From Eubacterium sp. (GTDB lineage: Bacteria; Bacillota; Clostridia; Eubacteriales; Eubacteriaceae), in the NCBI GenBank assembly GCA_030524435.1, contig JAUNGS010000002.1:1-45113 (forward strand): a stretch of 45,113 nt of DNA. Reading direction: 5' to 3'. The position numbers were made by a program, and so were the translations under genes. Shown here piece after piece: positions 31,973-39,491 of this stretch. The stretch's first letter is position 1, and the number at the start of each line of letters is the position of its first letter. The notes beneath the pieces are model-generated. The model was given only the letters and a program-made list of their open reading frames with translations. It searched no databases and was not told the origin of the DNA.

Positions 31973-32001
31973 AAAATAGGACTGGTTCAGTCCTATTTTT
32001 T
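31973..32001 (+). terminator. Rho-independent terminator after the coiled-coil gene
   Basis: A perfect 11-bp stem AAAATAGGACT/AGTCCTATTTT, loop GGTTC, followed by TT; the stem's own T-run adds to the tail. Confidence 0.9.
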
Positions 32002-32048
32002 AAAAATACGGGAAAATGTATACATAAGGAAGAAAGATAGGAGAAATC

Positions 32049-32912
32049 GTGATAGAAATAGGAAAAGTACAGACGCTGAAGATTGACCGGATCACCTCGG
32101 TGGGGCCTTACCTGGTGGCCGCCGATGCGGTGCACACCGGCGAAAAAATGGAGAGCGTGCTATTGCCCATGAAGGAGCTGCCCAAGGATAAAGGGGAGGG
32201 GGATACCCTGGAGGTCTTTGTTTACCGCGATTCCAGGGACAGGCTCATCGCCACCACCAGAAAGCCCAAGATCACCCTGGGGGAATTTGCCCCCCTTAAG
32301 GTGGTGGACATCACCAAGGTGGGGGCCTTTTTGGACTGGGGATTAGAGAAGGACCTGCTGCTGCCCTACCACGAGCAGACCTTAAGGGTACACCAGGGCC
32401 GCAGCTACCTGGTGAACCTCTACATTGACAAGAGCAATCGCCTCTGTGCCACCATGAAGGTGTATTCCCTGCTCAAGTCGAAATCGCCCTACAAAAGCGG
32501 CGACTGGGTGGAGGGCTACCTCTACCAGATCAACCCTGAAATGGGCGCCTTTGTGGCTGTGGACAACCAATTTCACGGTCTCATTCCCAAAAACGAGCTC
32601 ACCGACGATTTCCACTGCGGGGACAAAATCAGAGCCCGGGTGGCCGAGGTCAGACGGGACGGCAAGCTGATGCTCAGTCCGAACAAAAAGGCCTACAAAG
32701 AAATTCCAACCGACGCCAAAATTATCTGGGACCGTCTGGTTAAAAACGGCGGCAGCCTGCCCTACAACGACAACACCAGCCCCGGCGTTATTGCCAAGGA
32801 ATTTAAGATGAGCAAAAGCGCCTTTAAAAGAGCTTTGGGCAAGCTCATGAAGCAGAAAAAGATCCGTCAAACCTCCAAGGGCATCGTGCGCATCGACGGA
32901 CAGGGGAGGTAG
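32049..32912 (+). CDS. CvfB/YitL-type S1-domain RNA-binding protein
   Basis: A 287-residue protein with tandem S1-like OB folds (about 1-65, 70-140 and 145-212; GAFLDWGLEKDLLLP and GAFVAVDNQFHGLIP are typical S1 beta-hairpins) and a C-terminal winged helix (about 225-283; GVIAKEFKMSKSAFKRALG). This order matches CvfB, an RNA-binding virulence regulator in Staphylococcus and YitL in Bacillus. Start is GTG 32049 with AGGAGA eight nt upstream. The DUF362 gene starts 3 nt after its stop. Confidence 0.88.
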   Translation: MIEIGKVQTLKIDRITSVGPYLVAADAVHTGEKMESVLLPMKELPKDKGEGDTLEVFVYRDSRDRLIATTRKPKITLGEFAPLKVVDITKVGAFLDWGLEKDLLLPYHEQTLRVHQGRSYLVNLYIDKSNRLCATMKVYSLLKSKSPYKSGDWVEGYLYQINPEMGAFVAVDNQFHGLIPKNELTDDFHCGDKIRARVAEVRRDGKLMLSPNKKAYKEIPTDAKIIWDRLVKNGGSLPYNDNTSPGVIAKEFKMSKSAFKRALGKLMKQKKIRQTSKGIVRIDGQGR

Positions 32913-32915
32913 CCT

Positions 32916-34073
32916 ATGGCAAGAGTTGCGCTGATCGCCTGCGATTCTTACGACAAGCAGGCGGTTTACGAGGCATTAAAACGGGGTGTCCAGCTCCTGG
33001 GGGGCATGGAAAAATTTGTACGCCCCGAAGAAAAAATTCTGGTGAAGCCCAACATGCTCAGGGGTAAGAAGGCCGCCAGCGCTGTGACCACCCACCCAGC
33101 GGTGGTGTCTGGGGTGCTCAGGCTCTTGAAGGAGGCGGGCTGCGACAGGCTGTACTACGGCGATTCCCCGGGGATCGGCAGCCCCGAGAAGGTGGCGGAG
33201 GAATCCGGCATCCAGGCGGCGGCCGAGGCCTGGGGTGCAAAGCTTCTGGAGTTCTCCAGGGGTCAGTCCGTGGCCTTTCCCCAGGGGGAGGCCACCAAGA
33301 GCTTTGAAATTGCCCAGGGGGTTTTGGACACCGACGCCATCATCAGCGTTTCAAAAATGAAAACCCACGGCCTCACCAGAATCACCGGGGCCATCAAAAA
33401 TCAGCTGGGCTGTGTCTATGGCTTCAACAAGGGTGCCAGCCACGCCAGGTATCCCGACGTCCATCAGTTTTCCAGAATGCTGGTGGACCTCAACAAAATG
33501 CTGGCTCCTAGGCTCTATATCATGGACGGCATCGTGGCCATGGAGGGCAACGGCCCGGCCTCGGGGACGCCCATCCCCATGAAGGTTTTGCTTATGTCCG
33601 AGGATCCAGTGGCCCTGGATACGGTCTTTGCCCATCTGGTGGATTTAAATCCCGACTACGTTCCCCTGATTACCGCCGGAGCCGAGATGGGACTGGGGGA
33701 AAGTGACTGGGATAACATTGAGATTGTCGGTGACGATTTTGAGTCTAAGGTCAACCGCAGCTTCAACGTGGAGCGCTTCGCTGTAAAGAGCGAAGGCGGG
33801 GCCATCGGCAGGCTGGGACAGCTGTCCAAAATCAGGGGCCTCATCACCCGCAAGCCGGTGGTCATCCAGGAGCGCTGTATCCAGTGCGGTGTCTGCATTG
33901 CCAGCTGTCCTTTGGAGGACAAGGCTTTAAGCTGGAAAACAACCGGCCGGGGACGTTACCCCCACTACGATTATCACAAATGTATTCGATGCTATTGCTG
34001 TCAGGAGATGTGCCCTAAAAAGGCCATTACCGTCAAGACGCCGATTTTAGGGAAGCTGTTGATTTACAGATAG
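32916..34073 (+). CDS. DUF362 domain protein with two 4Fe-4S ferredoxin clusters
   Basis: A 385-residue protein. The DUF362 domain (about 1-290) starts with VKPNMLRG and contains GDSPGIGS, KMKTHGLTRITGAIKNQLG and DGIVAMEGNGP. The C-terminal bacterial-ferredoxin domain has two cysteine groups, CIQCGVCIASCP and CIRCYCCQEMCP, for two 4Fe-4S clusters. It is a cytoplasmic redox protein common in anaerobes, with no established substrate. The ribosome site is GGGGAGGTAGCC. It lies between an RNA-binding protein and the ilvBN genes; no functional link is evident. Confidence 0.9.
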   Translation: MARVALIACDSYDKQAVYEALKRGVQLLGGMEKFVRPEEKILVKPNMLRGKKAASAVTTHPAVVSGVLRLLKEAGCDRLYYGDSPGIGSPEKVAEESGIQAAAEAWGAKLLEFSRGQSVAFPQGEATKSFEIAQGVLDTDAIISVSKMKTHGLTRITGAIKNQLGCVYGFNKGASHARYPDVHQFSRMLVDLNKMLAPRLYIMDGIVAMEGNGPASGTPIPMKVLLMSEDPVALDTVFAHLVDLNPDYVPLITAGAEMGLGESDWDNIEIVGDDFESKVNRSFNVERFAVKSEGGAIGRLGQLSKIRGLITRKPVVIQERCIQCGVCIASCPLEDKALSWKTTGRGRYPHYDYHKCIRCYCCQEMCPKKAITVKTPILGKLLIYR

Positions 34074-34120
34074 CATTGATTTGAATTTATCCGAAGAAAC
34101 GACGGGAGGAGTGAGATGTA

Positions 34121-35752
34121 TTGTTAGCGGCAAAATTGATTTTAAAATGTTTAGAAAAGGAAGGGGTGGAGATGATCTTTGGCTATCCCGGCGGCGCGCT
34201 GCTGCCCTTTTATGAAGCTTTGAGAGAATCTCCCATCGAACACATTTTGGTGCGCAACGAGCAGGCGGCGCCCCACTATGCCAGCGGCTATGCCAGGGAG
34301 TCGGGAAAGGTGGGGGTCTGTATGGCCACCTCGGGTCCCGGGGCCACCAACCTGGTCACCGGCATTGCCACGGCTTACATGGATTCTATTCCGATGGTGG
34401 CCATCACCGGCCAGGTCAACCGGGAGCTCATCGGCACCGACGCCTTCCAGGAGGCGGATATCACCGGGGCCACGGCGCCCTTCACCAAGCATTCCTACCT
34501 GGTGCAGCAGGCCAAGGATATCCCGAAAATTTTTAAGGAGGCCTTTCACATTGCCTCCACAGGCCGTCCAGGGCCGGTGCTCATCGATATCCCCAGGGAT
34601 GTCCAGATAGAAAACCTCAAGTCGGTGCCCCATTGTGATCACGTCAGCATCCGGGGCTATAAGCCCACCTACGCCGGCCACGCCGGTCAGATCAGCCGGG
34701 CCGTCAGAAAGATTAAGGCGGCCAAGCGGCCCATTATCTACGCCGGCGGCGGCGTCCGCTTAAGCGGTGCCCAGGAGGTTTTAAAGACCTTCGCCGAAAA
34801 GCACAATATTCCGGTGATCACCACCCTCATGGGCATCGGCTGTTTCCCCGAGGATCATCCGCTGTACTGCGGCGTGGTGGGCAGCCACGGCTACGACTAC
34901 GCCAACGCAATCATGAAGGCGGCGGATCTCTGCATCAGCATCGGTGTCAGAATGTCCGACCGGGGAACCAACAACCTCACGGACATGATCAGCGATATGG
35001 AGCTGATCCACATCGATATTGACCCGGCGGAAATCGGCAAGAACATCAACGCCACCAATATTCCCATCGTTGGCGATGCCAAGACAGTCCTCACGGACCT
35101 CATCGCCAAGGAGCTGGACTGCGATTTGTCGGGATGGCTTGCAGAAATTGCGGCGTTAAAGGCCAGCCATCCCATCAAATACGAGAGCCGGCTGCCCTAC
35201 GTCAATCCCAAGCTCTTGTTCAGAGATCTCTCGGGGATTGCCGACGACAACGCCACCCTGGTGGCCGATGTCGGGCTCAATCAGTTCTGGTCGGCCCTGT
35301 ACTTTAAGGTTTTAAAGGACAGACGCTATTTTACCTCCGGCGGTCTGGGCACCATGGGTTACAGCATCCCGGCAGCCCAGGGCGTGGCCTTTGCCACCAG
35401 AAAAAATCCCAAGCAGATCTTTGCGGTCTGCGGCGACGGCAGCTTTCAGATGGCCGTGGGCGAGCTGGCGGTCATGGCGGAGCACGGCCTGAACATCAAT
35501 TTGATTTTAATCAACAACCACAAGCTGGGGATGGTGCGTCAGCTCCAGCACGACAATTATGGCAAAAATCATTACAGCGGCACGGACATCAACTTCCGCA
35601 TCGACTTCATGAAGCTGGCCGAGGCCTACAACATCAAAGGCTTCAGAGCGGAGAACAACGAGGAAGCCAGAGAGGCCATCCGCCAAGCCATTGCCATTGA
35701 CGGCCCGACCCTCATCGAGTGCCGCGTTCACGAAGACTTCATCAAAATTTAG
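34121..35752 (+). CDS. ilvB: Acetolactate synthase large subunit
   Basis: A 543-residue TPP enzyme: catalytic Glu in VRNEQAAPHYASGYAR, SGPGATNLVTG, a FAD-type middle domain, and the TPP-binding GDGSFQMAVGEL with NNHKLGMVRQ. It condenses two pyruvates (or pyruvate and 2-ketobutyrate) for branched-chain amino acids. Pairing with a regulatory subunit supports an anabolic enzyme. The start is TTG 34121, nine bases after GGGAGGAG. An out-of-frame ATG-TAT-TGT-TAG mini-frame (34115-34126) overlaps it. Confidence 0.95.
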   Translation: MLAAKLILKCLEKEGVEMIFGYPGGALLPFYEALRESPIEHILVRNEQAAPHYASGYARESGKVGVCMATSGPGATNLVTGIATAYMDSIPMVAITGQVNRELIGTDAFQEADITGATAPFTKHSYLVQQAKDIPKIFKEAFHIASTGRPGPVLIDIPRDVQIENLKSVPHCDHVSIRGYKPTYAGHAGQISRAVRKIKAAKRPIIYAGGGVRLSGAQEVLKTFAEKHNIPVITTLMGIGCFPEDHPLYCGVVGSHGYDYANAIMKAADLCISIGVRMSDRGTNNLTDMISDMELIHIDIDPAEIGKNINATNIPIVGDAKTVLTDLIAKELDCDLSGWLAEIAALKASHPIKYESRLPYVNPKLLFRDLSGIADDNATLVADVGLNQFWSALYFKVLKDRRYFTSGGLGTMGYSIPAAQGVAFATRKNPKQIFAVCGDGSFQMAVGELAVMAEHGLNINLILINNHKLGMVRQLQHDNYGKNHYSGTDINFRIDFMKLAEAYNIKGFRAENNEEAREAIRQAIAIDGPTLIECRVHEDFIKI

Positions 35753-35761
35753 GAGGGCGCC

Positions 35762-36250
35762 ATGGAAAATCATTGCTTATCCCTTTTGGTAGAAAATAAT
35801 TTTGGGGTTCTGAGCCGCATCGCCGGCCTCTTTGCCAGGCGGGGTTACAACATCGACAGCCTCACCGTCGGCACCACCGAGGATGCCCAGGTGTCCAGAA
35901 TCACCATCACCGTCACCGGCGACGAGGAGATTGTGGAGCAGATCAAGAAGCAGCTTAACAAGCTCATCGACGTCATCAAGGTCATCGAGCTCAAGTCTGG
36001 AGAGTCCATCCGCAGAGAGCTGGTGTTCATCAAGGTCAAGGCCAACGACGAAACCCGCTCCAACATTGTGGAGATCTCCAACCTCTTCAGAGCCAAGGTG
36101 GTGGACGTGTCCAGGGAGAGTCTGGTGCTTGAGATCACCGGCACCAGGGACAAGGTGGACGCCTTCTTCAACATGATTGAGCCCTATGGCATCCTGGAGT
36201 TTGTGCGCTCCGGGGACACAGGGCTTCAGCGCGGCCACAAAAAGATTTAG
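35762..36250 (+). CDS. ilvN: Acetolactate synthase small (regulatory) subunit
   Basis: A 162-residue protein: N-terminal ACT domain (about 4-75; LVENNFGVLSRIAGLFARRG, YNIDSLTVGTTE) and a C-terminal ALS_ss_C domain (about 85-158; RELVFIKVKAND). It mediates valine feedback inhibition and activates IlvB. TAGGAGGGCGCC is the ribosome site, 9 nt after ilvB. The length is standard. No ilvC or ilvD follows here. Confidence 0.96.
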   Translation: MENHCLSLLVENNFGVLSRIAGLFARRGYNIDSLTVGTTEDAQVSRITITVTGDEEIVEQIKKQLNKLIDVIKVIELKSGESIRRELVFIKVKANDETRSNIVEISNLFRAKVVDVSRESLVLEITGTRDKVDAFFNMIEPYGILEFVRSGDTGLQRGHKKI

Positions 36251-36259
36251 AGGCGCCCG

Positions 36260-37132
36260 ATGGAAAAGAAAAAAGGTATTTTGTTTATCGCTGCGGCGGC
36301 CGTCCTTATGAGCACGGGCGGCCTCCTCATCAAAAGCGTCCAGGCAAGCGCTATGACGGTCGCATTGGCCCGGGCGTTTTTTGCGGCCCTGGTCTTTTGT
36401 CCCTTTATGCAGTGGAAGAAAATTCGCTTCAGCAGACATTTGGTGGGGCTGGTTATCTCCTACGTGTACCTGACCTTCGCCTTTGTCACCGCCACCAAGA
36501 TGACCACGGCGGCCAACGCCATCATTTTGCAGTGTACGGCGCCTCTGTGGCTGTATCTGGGCTATATCATCACGGGCAAGAAAAAAATTGTGCTGGGGGA
36601 ATGTGCGCCCCGGCTCGTGATTTTGGCGGGGATTCTCGTGATCCTCTTTGACCCGGCCAACGCCTCCGGCGATGCCACAAAGATGATCGGTAACCTTTTG
36701 GCCCTGTCCGCCGGTATTTCCTATGCGGCGGAGCAGTATTTTTTGGAACAGCAATTTCCCATGAGCGACGTCACCGTGGTGGGGATTTTAAATATCTCCA
36801 TGGCTCTCGTCATTGTGCTTTTGATGGGCAGCCAGATTTCCTTTGCCCAGGTTACCCCGCTGGGCTGGGGCTTTCTCGTCTTTCTGGGAGTCTTTCAGAT
36901 CGGCATCTCCTACGTGCTTTTCAGGAAGGGCGTGGTGGCGGTGTCGGCCTTTGAGGCCTCGATTCTCTCGCTGTTGGAGCCCATTTTAAATCCGATTTTG
37001 GTGTTTTTCTTTCTGGGAGAGGCCCCGAGTCTCTACACCATCATCGGTTTTGCGGTGATCCTGGGGGGCATCGTCATGACCCTGCTGCCCGGAAGGGCTG
37101 GGAAAGAGACGCCCAGCCAGAACCGCTGCTGA
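36260..37132 (+). CDS. EamA/DMT-family transporter (ten transmembrane helices)
   Basis: A 290-residue integral membrane protein with about ten hydrophobic helices in two EamA halves (about 5-138 and 150-282). Typical features are FIAAAAVLMSTGGLLIKSV at the start, an early AFFAALVFCPF helix and a late EPILNPILVFFFLGE. Members export metabolites or amino acids; substrate unknown. It starts 9 nt after ilvN and may share its transcript, so a branched-chain or pyruvate-derived metabolite is a reasonable but unproven substrate. Confidence 0.9.
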   Translation: MEKKKGILFIAAAAVLMSTGGLLIKSVQASAMTVALARAFFAALVFCPFMQWKKIRFSRHLVGLVISYVYLTFAFVTATKMTTAANAIILQCTAPLWLYLGYIITGKKKIVLGECAPRLVILAGILVILFDPANASGDATKMIGNLLALSAGISYAAEQYFLEQQFPMSDVTVVGILNISMALVIVLLMGSQISFAQVTPLGWGFLVFLGVFQIGISYVLFRKGVVAVSAFEASILSLLEPILNPILVFFFLGEAPSLYTIIGFAVILGGIVMTLLPGRAGKETPSQNRC

Positions 37133-37169
37133 GATGCTTTTATATTATTTTTATTTGTAGATTGAAGAA

Positions 37170-37186
37170 GCCTGAAGCATTCAGGC
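37170..37186. promoter_or_regulatory. Perfect short palindrome directly before stnA
   Basis: GCCTGAA-GCA-TTCAGGC is an inverted repeat ending 5 nt before the ribosome site AAGGAG. There is no T-run, so it is not a terminator. It could be an operator or an mRNA hairpin that affects stnA translation. It does not look like a Rex site. Confidence 0.5.
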
Positions 37187-37201
37187 AAAGAAGGAGTAAT
37201 T

Positions 37202-37717
37202 ATGAGTTGTGAACACACCCATGGCTGCGACTGCGGTTGCAGCGATACCCCCTTATTCGAGGAATTGGCCCCGGTGCTGGATGCCTACGCCGATGTGCCC
37301 GGAAGCCTCATCACCATTTTGCAGAAGGCCCAGGAGCTTTACGGTTATCTTTCGCCGGAGCTGATGCTGCACATTTCCAGGGCCACGGCTATTCCCGTGG
37401 CCAAGATCTACGGCGTAGCCACCTTCTATGCCCAGTTCAGACTAAATCCCGTGGGCAAAAATTTAATCATGCTTTGCCAGGGCACCGCCTGTCACGTCAA
37501 TGGCTCCAAGATGATCGAAGAGGCCATTGTGGAGCATTTGGGCATCGCCGAGGGTGAGACCACCGAGGACGGTCTTTTCACCCTGGAAAATGTGGCCTGT
37601 CTGGGCTGCTGCTCCCTGTCGCCGGTGATGATGATCAACGGCGAGACCTACGGGCAGCTGACCAAGGACAAGGTCGTCGCTATTTTGGATGAGCTTCGGG
37701 CAAAGGAGGCAGAGTAA
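37202..37717 (+). CDS. stnA: Stn-type transhydrogenase subunit A (NuoE/HydC-like)
   Basis: A 171-residue NuoE-family protein: thioredoxin-like fold with the four cysteines of a 2Fe-2S cluster (CQGTACHVNG and CLGCCS), preceded by the NuoE helices (ILQKAQELYGYLS, KIYGVATFYAQF). The first ~15 residues are Cys/His-rich (CEHTHGCDCGCS), which is unusual and could bind a metal. Context with the NuoF-like and the NuoG/GltD-fusion genes makes it subunit A of the Stn electron-bifurcating transhydrogenase described in Sporomusa. It overlaps stnB by 1 nt (TAATG). Confidence 0.85.
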   Translation: MSCEHTHGCDCGCSDTPLFEELAPVLDAYADVPGSLITILQKAQELYGYLSPELMLHISRATAIPVAKIYGVATFYAQFRLNPVGKNLIMLCQGTACHVNGSKMIEEAIVEHLGIAEGETTEDGLFTLENVACLGCCSLSPVMMINGETYGQLTKDKVVAILDELRAKEAE

Positions 37718-39477
37718 TGGGTGCGTATCGTGTAATCATAGGCCAGGGCAGCTGCGGCATCGCCGCCGGGGCCGCCAAGGCGGAGGCCGCTTTTTTAAAG
37801 GCCAAAGCAGAAAAGAATCTGGATTTTTCTTTGGAAAAGACGGGCTGCATCGGCGCCTGCTTTTTGGAGCCCATCGTCGACGTCATCGACGAACAGGGCG
37901 TCAAGACCACCTATGTGCAGGTGGACGAGGCTGCGGTGGATAAGATTGTCCAGGAACATCTTGTGGGGAATCAGGCGGTTTCAGAGCTCGCCATGTCCGA
38001 TGAAAATCAGAAAATGCTGGACAGACAAACCCGAGTGGTGCTTCAGAACTGCGGGAAAATCGACCCCGAGAGCATCGAGGACTACGAAAGGGTTCAGGGC
38101 TACACCTCCGCCAGACAGGTGGTCACTGAACTGTCGCCAGAAGAAATCATCGACACCGTCAAGGTGGCAGGCCTTGCAGGCCGCGGCGGCGCAGGATTCC
38201 CCACCTGGTTTAAGTGGAACGAGGCCAAGAAAGCGCCGGGCAATGAAAAATACCTGGTGTGCAACGCCGACGAAGGCGACCCCGGGGCCTTTATGGACCG
38301 CTCGGTGTTAGAGAGCGATCCCCACGCCCTCATCGAAGGCATGATCATCGCCGCCAAGGCCATCGGCGCCCGCCAGGGCATCGTCTACGTCAGAGCCGAG
38401 TATCCCCTGGCCATTTTGCGCCTGGAAAAGGCCATCGGCCAGGCCAGAGACAAGGGCTATCTGGGCGAGCACATCTTCGGCAGCGATTTCTCCTTTGACC
38501 TGCGTATCAAGGCCGGGGCCGGCGCCTTTGTCTGTGGTGAAGAGACGGCCCTCATCGCTTCCCTAGAGGGCGAGCGCGGCATGCCCAGACTCAAGCCCCC
38601 CTTCCCGGCCCAAAAGGGCTACTGGGCCAAGCCCACCAATATCAACAATGTAGAAACCTACGCCAACGTGCCCTGGATCTTCAGAAATTCCGGCGAGGCC
38701 TACGGTGCCCTGGGCAACGAAAACTCCAAGGGCACCAAGGTCTTTGCCTTAACGGGCAAGATCGCCAAGGGCGGTTTGGTGGAAATCCCCATGGGTCTGA
38801 CCTTAAAGGAGGTCATCTACGACATCGGCGGCGGCATCAAGGACGGCAAGGCCTTTAAGGCGGTTCAGATGGGCGGTCCCTCCGGTGGCTGTGTGCCCGC
38901 CGATCTGGCCGACACGGTCATCGACTACCCCTCCATCACAAAAACCGGCGCAATCATGGGCTCCGGCGGGATGGTGGTCATGGACGAAACTACCTGTATG
39001 GTGGACATGGCCCGCTTCTTCTTAGATTTCACCCGCAAGGAATCCTGCGGCAAGTGCAACTACTGCCGCATTGGCACCATGCGGATGCTGGAAATTCTGA
39101 CGCGCATCACCGAGGGCGAGGGCCGAGACGGCGACATCGAGCTTTTGGAGGAGCTCTGCGAAAAGGTCAAAGAGGGCTCCCTCTGCGGCCTGGGCCAAAC
39201 GGCGCCCAATCCGGTTTTAACCACCCTGCGCTATTTCAGAAACGAGTACGAGGATCATATCTACAAGAAAAAATGTACCGCCCACAGCTGTAAGTCTTTA
39301 GTTACCTACAGCATCGACGCAGAAAAATGCGTGGGCTGTACCCGCTGTGCAAGAAATTGTCCCGTGGAGGCCATCGACGGTGCGCCGAAGAAGCTCCACA
39401 CCATCGATCCTGCAAAATGTATCAAGTGCGGCAAGTGTGCCGACAATTGTAAATTTGATGCGGTTATCGTGGACTAG
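37717..39477 (+). CDS. stnB: Stn-type transhydrogenase subunit B (NuoF/HydB-like, FMN, NADH)
   Basis: A 586-residue flavoprotein: N-terminal thioredoxin-like 2Fe-2S domain (about 1-90; TGCIGACFLEP), NuoF core with FMN/NADH-binding GLAGRGGAGFPT and GAGAFVCGEETALI, 4Fe-4S site ESCGKCNYCRIGTMRM, and a C-terminal double-4Fe-4S ferredoxin (CVGCTRCARNCP, CIKCGKCADNC). This matches HydB/StnB, the NADH-oxidising and bifurcating subunit that passes electrons to ferredoxin and to StnC. Second gene of the operon. Confidence 0.88.
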   Translation: MGAYRVIIGQGSCGIAAGAAKAEAAFLKAKAEKNLDFSLEKTGCIGACFLEPIVDVIDEQGVKTTYVQVDEAAVDKIVQEHLVGNQAVSELAMSDENQKMLDRQTRVVLQNCGKIDPESIEDYERVQGYTSARQVVTELSPEEIIDTVKVAGLAGRGGAGFPTWFKWNEAKKAPGNEKYLVCNADEGDPGAFMDRSVLESDPHALIEGMIIAAKAIGARQGIVYVRAEYPLAILRLEKAIGQARDKGYLGEHIFGSDFSFDLRIKAGAGAFVCGEETALIASLEGERGMPRLKPPFPAQKGYWAKPTNINNVETYANVPWIFRNSGEAYGALGNENSKGTKVFALTGKIAKGGLVEIPMGLTLKEVIYDIGGGIKDGKAFKAVQMGGPSGGCVPADLADTVIDYPSITKTGAIMGSGGMVVMDETTCMVDMARFFLDFTRKESCGKCNYCRIGTMRMLEILTRITEGEGRDGDIELLEELCEKVKEGSLCGLGQTAPNPVLTTLRYFRNEYEDHIYKKKCTAHSCKSLVTYSIDAEKCVGCTRCARNCPVEAIDGAPKKLHTIDPAKCIKCGKCADNCKFDAVIVD

Positions 39478-39491
39478 GAAGGAGCTTTGAG

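Noticed and set aside
35777..36754. A 325-codon open frame on the minus strand
   Set aside because: It lies opposite ilvN and eamA, which are clear family members; it is a shadow frame with low-complexity His/Gly/Asp composition.
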